NCBI GenBank assembly: GCA_050084515.1
Contig: CM114273.1
Location: 43,772,001-43,836,000, forward strand
Direction: 5' to 3'
DNA: 64,000 nt
From: Blasia pusilla
Lineage: Eukaryota > Marchantiophyta > Marchantiopsida > Blasiales
The notes under the pieces are model-generated. The model had not been told where the DNA came from and did no database searches. It was given only the letters and a program-made list of their open reading frames with translations. Numbering within the stretch: the first letter of the stretch is position 1; each line of letters starts with the position of its first letter. Made by a program: the position numbers and the translations under genes. Positions 33,985 through 47,049 of the stretch are shown here, one piece after another.

Positions 33985-36808
33985 GTTTTCAAGTGACCCA
34001 TTATGATCCTTTGCCTTTAACACCGCATTATTGGATGTCCACTACCATTTGCAAGATCAAGAAAAATGATAATGTGATTTCCCAGATATGCCTCAAGAAG
34101 ATTTCCAAGATTCATCTTTATATTCCTATTTGGAAGCGGAAGAACTCATGTCTTATCGAGATGACTTACATTAACAAGTTAGGTTAGGAGAGCAAAATTT
34201 GAATGATGGACAACGGTTGATTTGGGATGCTATACACGATAAACTTGAGAGCATTATTGCTGGTGATATTTCTTGTGGTTCAAAATTGTTCTTCATTAAC
34301 GGATGTGGCAGAACAGGAAAAAAAAATTATACAATCTTCTTCTTGCAAGTGTAAAAGATGTTGGAAGCATAACTTTAGTTGTCGCTTCATCGGGAATAGC
34401 TTCTTTGTTGCTAAATGGAGGACGCACTGCACATTCGCGTTTCAAGATTCCAATTAATGTAGATGAAAACTCCACTTGCAAGTAAGTATCTACCCATTTC
34501 ATGACTTGGTATTTCTTTTAATGTGGTAAAGAGAACACTTGCCCAACATACTAATATCTTTCGGTATATTATTTTGTAGTTTACTTGTTAATAGCGAAGT
34601 TGCATGCTTGATACAAAGGGCTTGGCTTATCATATGGGATGATCGATGACTCATCGTAATGCATTTGAAGTTGTAAATCGATCCTTTCAAGATATCATGG
34701 GACTGGTATTGGAAGATTTGAGGAATGTTCTGTTCCGTGGCAAATTAATGATCTTTGGTGGGTATTTTCGTCAAGTGTTACTTGTTGTTTGTCATTGAGA
34801 CAATCCAAAAATTATTCAAACTATATTAACTAGGTCATATTTATGGTCTCATGTAAGGGTAATTGTCGTGACCCTCATGACCAAACAAGCGCCAAAGCGG
34901 AACACCGGAACACTAGCGGGCTCACGCTAAGATGGTTTGCGCGTTGGAGTGGTCTCAGAGAAGAGACCAGAGATGAGACCCTAGCGAGGCTTCGCGTTTC
35001 ATATGTTGTGGTCGTGACTGAGAAACTTGGACCAAACACAGATCAAGACTTGAGAGGAGTCAAGTCAAGGAAGTGGGTTGCCAAAGGAAGGAATCCGGAT
35101 TTGGGACGCCACTAGCGTTTGAGAGTTTCCAACTATATTTATGGCCATAACTTTTAATTCCAATATGTGTTTGGGACAAATAAGAATGCGTTGGAAAGCT
35201 TATAGAAATCCGGTTTAGACGCATTAAAGATCCCTGCAAACGCACCAGTAGCAACTGAGAAACGATCCGAAAACGATTGTAATTAAAGTCGGGTTGAGGG
35301 CCATAATGAAGGGCCCGACCATCCTTTTCCAAAGGTGGGGGGTTAGTGGAGATCCCCATAAGTACTAGTAAGGGGGAAGGTCTCCAAGGGTGCTTGGGAC
35401 TCAAACCCCACTTTGGGCGCCACGGGGCGGCTCAAGGGCATGGAACGGATCGGGAGTTTGGAGTTGGGCTTGAAAACCTGAACCAAGTCTATTGAAGTGA
35501 ATTTTAGAGATCCCTCTTGGATTCCAACCCGTGACTCAATTACTTGGGTCCCGGTTTGGACTTGGACGAGGTCTGTTGAACAGTTGGGACCGCTAGGCGC
35601 GCAAGGGCCGTTTTAGGTTTGTGGACTAACGAGAAAGTTTGTTCCAAGTCTTGAAGGACTTGCCGTGTTGGGAACCTAGGAATGAGGGAAGGTTGAGCTT
35701 GATGAGATGCCGAGTTGAGCACTCGGTGGGTTGGAAGGCAGCTAGACCCAAAGTCAGACTAACTTGGGTGCGTTTGGGTGCAGGTGGGCGATGAGAGCGT
35801 GTCCTACTAAACGTACGCTTCCGCAATACTAAGATTGACGTTCAAGGAGAGTAGGCACACGAAAGTAATGAAGCTTACAACGATATGAGAGTTCAAAATT
35901 TAGAAGTGAACATGTGTGTATAATAACAAGCTTCTGCAGATTGGCTTTTGGAGGTTGGAGAGGGTCATGTGCTTTCGGAATCTCACTTGGGAGAGGATTT
36001 TATACGATTGCCAAATGATATGGTAACCAAGAGTAAGAAGATAAGTGATCTTATTAACATCACCTATGGAAATGATTATGAAAAGTTTCGTGACATCAAC
36101 TTTGTAAGAGATACAACAATTATTACACCAAAAAATTGAGATGTGAATGCAAAAATCATGTCTTGATTCTATGGAGAGGTAATATTGGGTTTCAAATAAT
36201 TTCATGTCATTTTCTTCACAAGTACTTGAATTATATTATGCATCAAAACTAAAATCATCTTCTAAAATATGTTTTTTCCATGCAGGAACGTACTTATCTT
36301 ATTGTTCCGGTACGGATGAGGGAATGAGTTATATCTATCCGAAAGAATTCTTAAATACGTGCTTACTCTCACATTTACCCACACATCGTTTAAATCTTGA
36401 AAATTGGTGCACCTATAATGCTTTTACGAAACTTGAACAGTTCAAAGGGTCAAGCCAATGGAACTGTATTGGTGATCGATGGATTCATGCAACATGTTAT
36501 TGATGCCGAAATTATCATAGGCAAGAACATTGGAGATCAAATCTTTATTCCACAAATTCCATTGATTGCATCAGACTCAAGTTTACTTTTTTATTTACGT
36601 AGATTTCAATTTCTTATTCGTTATGTTTTTATCATGATTATAAATAAATTTCAACGTCAAACCTTGAAAAATATAGGAATTTACCTATATACACGAGTAT
36701 TTTCTCGTGATCAATTATCTGTACCATAGTCAAGAATAGGGAAAAAAAAGAAATTAATTTAACAATAAGAAGTGATGCACTTTCAAATAAAAAAAAAGAC
36801 ACTTTATA
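33985..36808 (+). pseudogene. Helitron PIF1-type helicase relic, interrupted by an insertion
   Basis: Reading across frameshifts recovers the 3' half of a Helitron RepHel protein. MPQEDFQDSSLYSY is the linker near 34088. NDGQRLIWDAI follows near 34205. Walker A appears as GCGRTGK at 34301-34321. The SSGIASLLL and GRTAHSRFKIP blocks come next, then LIIWDD with MTHRNAFEVVNR (motif II) and MIFGGYFRQV. After a 1-kb insertion it continues with EVGEGHV, RLPNDMVTKSK, FVRDTTIITPKN, KIGAPIMLLRNLN, NGTVLVIDGFMQHV, and the final NKFQRQTLKNIGIYL (motif VI). The rolling-circle Rep domain was not found upstream. Confidence 0.85.
34864..35864. mobile_element. 1001-bp non-coding insertion in the helicase, with 5-bp target duplication
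   Basis: GTAAT occurs immediately before (34859-34863) and after (35865-35869) this segment. Removing the segment and one GTAAT rejoins the helicase frame (SHVRVMKLTT). The insert starts TGTCGTGACC, has no coding similarity and ends GGCACACGAAA. A 5-bp duplication and TG start suggest a solo LTR, but the CA end is missing. Confidence 0.75.
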
Positions 36809-36818
36809 TAAGAGCATA

Positions 36819-37036
36819 CTAGTAAGGTGTTCGTGCGATGCACGAGAAATAAAAAGTGCTTGAAGAACTTTTGTTACTTTATAACTTGTGAAGGGAAGGG
36901 ATTAATGATGTTGTACACAAATTCAAAATTTTTTTGGTGCCCGCATAAGGAGAAACATTCTCTTTCTGCCTAGTTGCTACGTGTAAAAAAGGGAGGTGTT
37001 TGCAAATCAAGGGGCACATTCCCATAGTAATATAGA
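36819..37036 (-). mobile_element. 218-bp non-autonomous mini-Helitron
   Basis: On the - strand it starts TCTATATTACTATGGG and ends with a hairpin (TCGTGC/GCACGA), eight bases and CTAG. It is flanked by A on its 5' side and T on its 3' side, the expected Helitron A^T target. It has no coding capacity and lies just downstream of the helicase relic, in the opposite orientation. It is related to 53427-53658. Confidence 0.85.
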
Positions 37037-37249
37037 TAAAGAAATACTAGTTGGTGCCAATACGATGTACAGATTAAATCTAATGTATAATTTTGATTTA
37101 CCATTAATAATGTATAGTTGAATTTAAAATTCATATGATCTTATTAGTTAGAAGGGACATGTGTCAAGATAATATAGGCCCGTCCCATGCCTGGGTTTAA
37201 ATCGACTCATAAAATACTAATTAGCTCTCAAAATTATTGATTGTCTTTT

Positions 37250-37480
37250 AAATCAATCTCGAGCAATCTTATAGGTCAAGAAAGAAAACAATTTTATTGG
37301 CTTAGAAAGCAAACGATACCATTGATTGAAAATATCATCTTGCAAGAAAAAAAAGTTGCAAAATAAAAAAACACTCACCCATGATAATATAAATTTTCCA
37401 TTTATTAAAAATATCACATGACAAGAGAGAAAAAAATTACAAAATAAAAAAAACACTCTCCCATAATAATATAAATTTAG
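37250..37480. repeat. Two-copy direct repeat carrying Helitron 5'-end sequence
   Basis: Two related units of about 80 bp (about 37320-37396 and 37401-37478) each end in a (T)CACTC..CCATAATAATATAAATT block, which resembles the mini-Helitron 5' end. A-rich tracts precede each block. Confidence 0.6.
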
Positions 37481-38426
37481 ATGAAATAAATTTCACACCA
37501 TGGACCTTGTTAGAAGATATAAACCAAATAAAACGAAAGCCACGACTCATGCAGGCCAAAATGAGTATCAACGTGTCGGGTCGTCGTATATCCAGCGGAT
37601 TCCTGCTCCCGTCTCTGTCAAGGCATGTACACGCAGTTTCAAACCCCAACTTCAGCCGTCGGATTCTCAATCCAACGTCTTACACGTAGGCTCACGGAGC
37701 ATCATTGTTTACACAGCGTACGCGCCATCGAGTGAGAATCGGGCGTAGATCCTGATATCGGACGGTGTACTATGCCTGAGACTCTGGTACAAGTCCGTAG
37801 GTCCTATCACGACGATCCAGCGGTTCTGAACCTTTACGGACCTAAGGTCCTCAGAGGGGTAGGGCCACCACAAGCTCTTGTTGTTGTCCCCCTTCCTTCC
37901 TTCCGGAGAAGGGGAGGGACGAGGAGGGGAAGAATAGACGGGAAGGACTCGATACGGAGCGGAGAGGTGCTGTCTGTAGAAAGGCAGTATTAGGTTTTGG
38001 ATCGGATGAGGAGGAGGTCGATCGATGCGATCGGAGCACAGCGGATCAGCGAAAGATCGAGAGGTGGAGCAATCGAGGAGGGAGCTGGGGTCGGGGGGAA
38101 CGTGGAATTGCGGAATGCGGTGGGGAATTGAGGATTAGCGGACAGGAGGAATTGAAGCAGAGCTGCAATGATTTGGTGAGGAATTCGATCGGTGGAATGA
38201 GGAGGAGGATCGCAGGAGTGTAGAGGACTGGGATAGTTGGGCGGTTGAGAAGGAGGACGAGGCCTTTCAGGCACAGGAAACGAAGTCGCGTAGCGAGGAT
38301 TGAGGCGTGGGGAGTGAGTTGCCGTTGAGGAGTGTAGGGATGAGGAGAAGGATGTTGTGAAAGATTCAGAGAGCGAAGAGCGCTGAATGTGGTGGAATTA
38401 GGGAACGGAGGCAAGTTTGAGGCAGG
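37481..38426 (+). promoter_or_regulatory. Upstream region and probable 5' UTR of the Sec24 gene
   Basis: No protein similarity is visible. From about 37850 the sequence becomes purine-rich with many GGAG/GAGG steps on the coding strand, typical of a plant leader. The transcription start and TATA box could not be fixed. Confidence 0.4.
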
Positions 38427-41400
38427 ATGCAGCCACCACCGAAGCCCGGGGTCCCCGGGGTACCAGGGCACAGCCCTTTTAATACACAACCAACGCAACA
38501 CAATCAACCACTTGCTCCTCCGGGTATGGTTTCATATCTTGTACAGTGATTGACTTCTGCTTCAAGGATTGCAGAATTAGATTCACTTTGCAGTGATTTA
38601 TCTCACGCCAGCCTACCTTCTGTCGTCGTTTATTTACGCGGTTGTCCTGGGTGATAAAATTGAATCGGAGTTCTGAGCACCTCGTCCCTTCACTGGTTTT
38701 GAGCTGTGAACTTGAGACGTTTTGGAAAAAGCTGTGCATGTCTGTGCGTGTGAGAGTCCACCGAGTAGATATTTGGACTTAGAAGTTTACACGCTGTACC
38801 TCTCTCCGGTTGATCCTTGTTGAATTTTGGCTTTCAGGTGTTCAGAGGCCAACGCAGACTTGGCAGCAGCAGTCTCCAGGACTCGGTCAATCTTTCCGCC
38901 CCCAGCCAGGAAATTTTGCAACTGCGCCTGGGCAACCACCACCACCACCTCCCCCTCAGGGGCTAGCGTCAGCTGCCACAGCACCACCTACAGGATCAGG
39001 GCCGAATTTTGGATCCGGAGGTGCGAGACCTGGAGGTCCTCCGGGGTCCTTCATACCTGGACAGCAAATGTCCTCTGTGTCATCAAGCCCTCCCCCACCC
39101 TTTGCTCGTCAGCCTGGTGCCGGTCCACCTCCCCCCAGTGGTTTCCGTCCTTCTGGTCCTCCTCCCCAATCAGTTGGTACGGGTGTCCCGGGAGGAACGG
39201 GTTATCGTCCTCCTCAAGCTCCAGGCTCTGCTCCGCCACCAACAGGATTCCCACCGATTCCAGGCTCATTCGCGCAACCATCTCCCGCACCAATTCCAGG
39301 CTTTCCTAGTCCAGTAGCAACAGCTCCCCCTCCTTTGACTAGTAATCCATCTAATCTAGGTTCAGGACCTTCATTCCCTGGGCAATATGGTCCACCCTCT
39401 GGCGTGGGCTATGCAGGACAAGCACGCCCTGGTCCTCAATTCAATGCACCTCAACAAATGCCCCCTCCTCAGTTCAGCCAATCCCAGCTTGGTCCTCAAT
39501 ACGGAGCGCCTCCCCAAAACTTACATTATGGTGCGGGACCACCTAATTCAAATCTAGCGCAGACTATGGATGGAAACCTAGGAACCTATGGTGCACCTCC
39601 CCCTATGGGAGGCTATGGAACTGACCCTACGTTACGAGGCCTGGCAGAGGAGTTCCAGTCCCTTTCAATGGTGCCCCTCCCAGGATCTATGGATGCAGGG
39701 TTGGATCCTGGTGCACTTGCCAGACCACTAGATGACAGTGAGCCAACTGTCCCAGCATCTGGTGCAAATTGTCATCCAAGATATTTTCGTTTATCCTGCA
39801 ATGCTATGCCCAATTCCAACTCACTTGTTGCCCGCTGGCATTTGCCCCTAGGAGCTGTTGTTCATCCCCTTGCTGAGGCTCCACCAGGGGTAATATAAGG
39901 ACATGGTTCAAGCTTCAATGTTGTTCTTGATTTCTCTACTTCTGCTGTCTGCCAATCAAGCAGTGGGTGACGTACTTGAGCATATGTGGGTTGCCATGAT
40001 AAAACTTCTCCTCAATATTTGTTTGCAGGAAGAAGTACCAGTTGTGAACTTTGGTGCCTCAAGTATTGTTCGGTGTCGACGATGTCGCACATATATCAAT
40101 GCATATGTTGCATTCACAGATGGAGGGAGACGCTGGCGATGCAATGTCTGTGTATTGTTGAATGAAGGTGAGACCAAAACGAGCCAAGAATATTTCTAGT
40201 TGTGAACTGGTTTGTTGATCTAGAGGGAATGGTCAGTGTCATAAGTAACAATATGATTCCGACTTTTGTTTGATTTTATGAGAAGATTGGTTCATCTGAT
40301 GTGGGTTTTATCAGTGTCCCAACTCCTCAAGCATGGAAAAAAGCAAATAGATTCTGCTTGAGGGATGGTGGATAGTTCTTATGCAGAATCTGGTTTTCAT
40401 CGGTTTGGTTAAGTCCATTTCATTGACAGAAAGAAGTGGGACAATGGACTATTGCCCTCTTGAACAGTGCCTATGGAGTATTTCTGTCCCTTGGATGCAA
40501 ATGGAAAGCGAAGAGACATAGAGGAAAGACCAGAGCTCTGTCAAGGTAGTGTAGAATTTGTTGCACCAACAGAGTATATGGTGCGACCTCCAATGCCACC
40601 TGTTTACTTTTTCCTCATTGATGTATCTGCATCGGCAATTAGAACGGGTATGCTGCAGGTAACTATTGCACAATGCAAAGCTCAAGCTTTATCAAAATGA
40701 AAATCAAACCTGACCTGCCTTCACTATAGTACTCTCATTCATAGTATGTAATGTCCTTTGGGAAATTTTCTTGAGTGACATTCTCTGATGCATTTCGGTA
40801 AATTTTCCGCGGAAATGTTGTGTCTACCACTTGTTCATGGCCGAGTGTTGAAGTATAGAGTATGCCATAGGGGTGAATCAAGTTTTACAGAGATAAATTT
40901 TCAGATTTAAAACTTTTGAATTTCTTGAGGGGCAAGTATGTTTCTAATTCTGCTATATCTGGTTTAAGCCAAGTTACTACATAAAGAGTGTCTAGAATAT
41001 TCACACTGTGCACAACCTGAGCTATACTCTGAAGTCCTTGAAACCAAACTCACTCGTTTCTGTCTCACAGTTTGAAGTCTGGGTATTAAGAAACAAATTC
41101 AACTTACAGACAGCACAGTAAGGTCTAGATGACAGTGACCTTGTGCAGACTTTTTATGTTTCTTCGGACAGAATAATCGAGTATTTCTTACACTAGGGAT
41201 TGTGATGTCGTATTCTCAGGTTGCTTGTGAGACTATAAAGGCTGGTTTGGACAAGTTACCAGGATATCCTCGCACACAGATTGGGTTCATAACCTTTGAT
41301 AGTACTCTTCACTTCTACAGCTTGAAGGTAATTATTTTGTTTGGCACCTGGTGTCCTGCTTTGGTCAGTGTTGAAGTAAAATGGGTAGAATTTGAAGGTG

Positions 41401-44400
41401 CTCCTCAGAAGAGTATCATTGTTGACCATGGCATTAACTTATTTTGGTAGTTGGGAAACTACATTTTGGTGGTGGTTGTCATTGTGCTCCTGCTTGGCTG
41501 TGGCTTGATGTGCAGTCATCATTAACTCAGCCCCAAATGATGGTTGTTGCGGAACTTGATGATCCATTTCTCCCCATACCGGATGACTTGCTCGTCAACC
41601 TTTCAGAGTCACGTGTTGTAGTGGAGGCACTTTTAGACAGCCTTCCTTCAATGTTTCAAAATAATGTGAACATTGAGTCGGCACTTGGTCCTGCGCTTAA
41701 GGCTTCTTTCATGGTCATGGTATGTTTCCTTGATGTGTTCTTATGATTTTTGTGGTGTTTCTGAATCTGCATCTTTTGTGGATCTTGTACGCCTGGTTTG
41801 GTATCGATGCGTAGTTATTATTGTTGGCAGCAATACTTTGTACATGCAACCTACATTACTTACTTTTGTCATCTCTTAGAAACTCTGTAGCACTGTCTGG
41901 CGTTTAGCTCGTGTTGAAGTAGTTTTGAAAGATAGTTTATGGACTGCTGTGGTTGTGGGGTCATCACATGAATTTAGAGCCAACTTGGAGGGAAGCTGCT
42001 TCTTTTTCAAAGCACCTTGCCAACCTTAGGGGTTGGTAGGCTTAAGCTGAGGGGCGATGATCCTCGCCTGTACGGGACAGAAAAAGAGTGTACCATCCGA
42101 GTCACTGAAGAGCAGTTTTATAAGCAAATGGCAGCAGATTTTTCCAAGCACCAAATTGGGGTGAATATTTATGCATTTGCCGATAAATACACAGACCTGG
42201 CTTCTTTAGGTAATGTCTCACCATACATGTTTTTTCAACTATGTGATGTTGGACCACTTTATCCTCTCAAGTTGTCATGAGCAAAGCTTTATGTGTAGTT
42301 GTTTTGGTAAAAAAGCTGGCAGTGCTCCTTAGTAATGTCATGTTCCGATGGAACTGATAATGTACTTGCTTGAGTTGTACTTCTAGTGATAATGTATAAC
42401 ATAAGTTGTAACTTCTTCAATTTGGTTCAGGTACTCTCCCAAAATATACTGGTGGACAGATCATTCATTATCCGGGATTCCAGGCTCACTTGAATGGTCA
42501 GAAGTTCTCTTATGAATTGGCTAGGGATCTGTCAAGAGAGACAGCTTGGGAAGCTGTCATGCGGATTAGGTGTGGTAAAGGTAATAATCTTGTATTTTTC
42601 TTCAGTCAATTGTGCCAAGAGGAGGTTGATTAATTGTATTGTAAGCATAAACATTGTCTTTAGTAAAGAAAATGGACATGTTTATTGAGTTAGTTTTAGC
42701 ATGGTTTGGACCTTATATACTCTGTGTTTTGTGGTGGTTCATTTACCGCCACCAACAAAAGAAGCTTGGCACGTACATACATTTGAGCACTGCTTGCCTC
42801 TCCCACATTCTCTTCTGAATTTGCAGTCCTCTCTGTACAAAGAATATCACAGTTTGCAATCGTCTAGACTTAGCTGGTAAATACAGGTTACAACCAAAAT
42901 CAGTAATTAAAGTGGTAGGAAGACCCTTTTATTTTGGAAAGCAATTCAGCCTGTGGAGAGGGCTCATTTACAAAAAGGTGCCTCCTTTTACTTGTGACAG
43001 GAATCAGGTTCAGCACCTACCATGGACACTTCATGTTACGAAGCTCTGATCTGCTCGCACTTCCTGCAGTTGACTGTGATAAAGCATTTGCTATGCAGAT
43101 TTCGTTGGAGGATACTCTCCTCACAACTCAGGCTGTCTACTTCCAAGTGGCTGTACTGTATCCACCACATAGGAAAGTTGACACACTCTGGACTCTACCT
43201 TGGATTGACTTCCCAATCCCTCAAAATACGGTTCAGCTAGATCTAACAAAGAGATCGAATGTCGTCGTCGTTGTCCAACTTTTCATAACGTTTAGGCACG
43301 CCGCAGACTATCATTGTGTGATTCGAAGCTTTTTAATGAAGTGGTGGTTTGTGCTTGTATTTCTGTGGGTATGGAGGTTAGTTGCCATTTTATTTTATTT
43401 TGGTCCCTTAGTGATTTTCTTCAGTTGAGTTTGGAGTTACTGCCAAAAGAAAGTAGTCGTCTATGTTAGTCCTGTATTTTTGATGTGGCACTGTTGAACT
43501 TCCTTAATATAAACCTCAAAGATATACATCATCATCAGGAGAAAGACGGATAAGAGTGCACACTATGGCAGCTCCTGTGACAGCAGATCTAGGTGAAATG
43601 TATCGATCTGCAGATGCTGGAGCAATTGCAGGCATAATGAGCCGACTAGGTATTGCCACATACCCCACAGTACCTGTCTAACTTTAGTCTGATGATCAAT
43701 AATGTTGATTCTCTGTTATGGAAATTGAAGTGTTGATGGAGTCTAAAGAATTTGTTCATCCTATCTATGCCTATGCAGCAATTGAAAAATCTCTCGTATC
43801 AAAATTGGAGGATGCCCGCCAAGCCGGGCAGTTACGACTGGTACGAAGTTTGCGTGAATATCGAACACTGTTTGCAGTGCAACACAGAACAACTGGGAGG
43901 CTCATTTTTCCTGAGTCCCTCAAGCTACTTCCGTTATTTGTTCTGGCCATCAACAAATCTCTGGCCTTAAGAGGTGGTTACAATGATGTTCATGCTGATG
44001 AAAGGTCTGCAGCTGCATTTGAGATGATGACAATGCCAATATCACGCCTACTCAAGTATCTATATCCGTCATTGTATCGAATTGATGACTATATCTACCA
44101 GGTTTTATGAACTACTTCACTATACCATACAATTGTGTCTTCATTGACTGGAATATGGAGTCCAGTGCTTGCATTATCAAACTAGTGAAGTATCAAGATA
44201 GTTCAGGGTGAAGATGGCCTTGTTGAGGTGATGTGAATGGTGATCTTAGGAGTACCGTCAGTCCATGAAATGGAAGATGAAAGTGTTTAGGCGTTATCAT
44301 CTTCTGAAAAGTATGACAAGCAAGAGAGCTGCAATTAGAGATCAAAGTAGACTTGTCTTAATGTAGATTCATTTCATGCATTACATCCATACTTTGTGTA

Positions 44401-45130
44401 TCTCCAGAGTATGAACTTGTCCTAGACAGACTGTATTCATTGTAGAAAGTGGGATCTTTCTCTGACAGATTGTGCTTGATTGTTGGATTACTCACAGACA
44501 AGTAAAGGAAAACTGGATGGTCAAGTTGAGTTGCCGTCACAACTGCCATTGACTGCAGAGAGACTTGATCCACGTGGTGCCTACTTGTTCAATGACGGAC
44601 TACGATTGGTCCTCTGGGTAGGAAAAGTACTGTCGATAGATTTTGTGGGGCTTCTTTTTGGATCAGAAGTTGCACAATCAGTTGATTCGAGCAAGGTATT
44701 TTTTTTCTGACCTATTAGTCCAATAGCCTTTTGTACAAATTATGATACTAATCTGTGGCTAGTATGAATATTAAATAAGTTGCGAGTCACTGTAAGCAAT
44801 TTTCTACATTGATTTTGTTTTCTGTGTGGGGTGGTTGTTGAGGACAATGTCTTCTAGTATTTATATGCTGTATCTGTAATGTCTTCTGTTGTGTAGGCTA
44901 AGGTTGCTGAGCAAGACAATGACTTGTCAAGACGTTTTCTCACTGTACTAAACAAGATAAGGGAAAAGAATCCGGCTTTGTATCAAGACTGCCTTTTAGT
45001 GAGGCAAGGGGAGCAGCCAAGGGAGTCAGTTCTGCTTCTTGCAAATCTTGTGGAAGACCGGACTGCCCCACCCTTTGGCTATGTTGATTGGATGATTCAA
45101 ATTCACCGGTTGGTTCAGCAGAATACTTGA
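38427..45130 (+). CDS. SEC24: Protein transport protein Sec24 (COPII coat), 13 exons
   Basis: Exons: 38427-38523, 38838-39889, 40029-40167, 40468-40658, 41220-41327, 41516-41719, 41978-42209, 42431-42580, 43001-43157, 43522-43649, 43779-44101, 44498-44695, 44897-45130. They total 1070 codons plus stop with consistent phases. Sec24 pairs with Sec23 in the inner COPII coat and selects cargo leaving the endoplasmic reticulum. Residues 1-330 are Pro/Gln/Gly-rich and disordered. The zinc finger is CRRC...CNVC at 399, 402, 421 and 424. The trunk domain follows ([51 protein letters not shown]). Then come the beta-sandwich and helical parts ([22 protein letters not shown] is one block, split here by description only; [27 protein letters not shown]). 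Last is the gelsolin-like domain ([19 protein letters not shown]). The ATG at 38427 starts [11 protein letters not shown] and fits the family. No frame break was found; it looks functional. Confidence 0.95.
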
Positions 45131-46835
45131 GTGGGTGCACTCACTCTCTCACACACACACGTACAGTCGTGCATTGACTTTCTGCATAGATCCTTTTGTG
45201 TGCAATTCCTGGTTCATGTAAACAGTGATAAAATTTGACAAAGATGGTCTTGCAATAACATGCCTTTTGGTGATGATGGAAACTGATGGGTGTCAGGATT
45301 TGTAGAGATTTGCTTATTTCCTTGGTGTGGTAGAAGGTGCCAACAAGGGATATTGAAAGAGGTTTGGCTCCGGCTGCTACTCCTTGCTCCTCCTTAGTCT
45401 GAGTAGAAAAGGTGTTTCCAACTGCAGTTCAATAGACTCGATTTTGTTCTTCACTATGAGGTTCTGTGGGGTCTGTGATCCATGGACACTACTGAATACT
45501 GGCCCATTGAAACTGTTAAGCGAGAATAGGAGAACAAGTATCCATCTTTCCAATTGCATGTACTGAGTTTTTTTAAAATAAAGGAAATGTGCAGGTTGCA
45601 GTTTTGGTTAGGAGCAACTACTATCTTCGTTCTGTGGTTTCATTGCCCTAGAAGTCTAGATGGAAGTCCTTGTCATGTCTGGTATGAGAATCAGGATGGC
45701 AAGGAAAATGAGATGTGATCCCCTCTACAACTGAGGCTATTTTCTTAATCAAGAAGATGGTACTGAGTAAATCTGCAATTTTCTCCCTAGGCTGGCTACC
45801 CGTGGCCAGTATTTTGCCGAGTGGTGACATTCACAAGAGTGGTGAACTCATGTATTCTCTCATTTCTGAGATGTGTTGAAATCTGTCCAAAACATAATGT
45901 TGAACATGGGTGTGTCCGCACTCATGCAATGAATGGACACGGATGGGCATTATTGGGATGAAGAATGGGTAATGTCGTATTTGTGCAGTGAAAGGGGGTG
46001 TAGGAGGATTCTTGGGATGTGGCACAATTGGCACACATCCAAAGAAATGTGGCCGACCATATGTCATATATCATATGGACATGAAAGGATTAGCCCGGTG
46101 GTAACCCTACTAAAATAGTGGAACCCTGATTATCCAATACAACAAGTCGGCAACAAAGTTTGTACAATTTTGTGCCACGATTGGTAGAAGTGAACTAACT
46201 GCCACTATTTAACTTAAGGAAAAAATAAGCCAAAAATGAATTTTGATTGTAAAGATCATTGTCCTATTCATACTACATGATGTGCACGTACGTCCATGTA
46301 ACACTAAAATCCAATTTTCAGCCCCTACTTCTAGGCAATATTAATCTGTACTCTGTCCCTCCTGGTGTAGGAGGATAAGAAAAGCAGGGTGGAAACACAA
46401 CTAAACTCTTGCACCTTATGTGATGACCTTATGTGACCTCCAATCACTACTTGGTTTCCTGGAGCAATTCTCAGGGCAGGAGCATATGCCGATGTTGCAA
46501 AGCTGGTAACTCCAGAATTGTTCAACATTTTCAGCAGCCTTGATTGATTCATTGCCCAAAGCTGCTGCATTGGTAAGTAACCTCTAGTGGGGATCCAAAT
46601 TAGATGAAGTACATGGTTTGGTGAAGAGTTTTTGGTTGACCAAAGTTCTGCACCAATACTTTGGTTGGTTGACACTCCCACTATGTGAAAGTGTCTCCCT
46701 CTTCTCATATGGTGCCTTCTTCACTTTTTTCTCTCTACACCCATCCTAATCTCGAGTACCCTCCAACCATTGCTTGGGGTCTATGGTCATAAGGCTACGA
46801 AAGACATTACGTAATGATTACAATCTCTTTGTGCG
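45131..46835. other. Sec24 3' UTR and following spacer
   Basis: The first few hundred bases after the stop at 45130 are probably 3' UTR. The rest holds no recognisable gene. 45831-46120 and 46331-46708 have only short frames without similarity. Confidence 0.4.
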
Positions 46836-47049
46836 TGGCACTTAGGCGCAAAGTCAACTCATAGTGCAAAGTCTTCGGAATCCAAGTTATTCTCAAGAAC
46901 ATCTCATGTGAGACTCTAGAAAGCAAGCTCCTAGTGGCACTTAGGTGCAAAGTCAACTCATAGTGCAAAGACTTCGGAATGCAAGTTATTCTCAAGAACC
47001 TCTCAGGTAAGACTTTGGAATGCAAGTTATTCTAGAGAACCTCTCAACC
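46836..47049. repeat. Tandem repeat, 98-bp unit, two and a half copies
   Basis: GTGGCACTTAGG..CAAAGTC begins units at 46836 and 46934. Each contains ACTCATAGTGCAAAG and CAAGTTATTCTCAAGAAC. A third partial unit (about 47014-47049) repeats the last part only. Confidence 0.85.

Noticed and set aside
38827-39309. Overlapping frames inside the Sec24 second exon
   Set aside because: They are shadow frames. The frame encoding the Pro/Gln-rich N-terminus joins the other Sec24 exons in phase.
42934-43428. Longer continuous frame running beyond Sec24 exon 9
   Set aside because: Family alignment requires splicing at 43157 to 43522, which restores the [13 protein letters not shown] block. The open frame past 43157 is intron.
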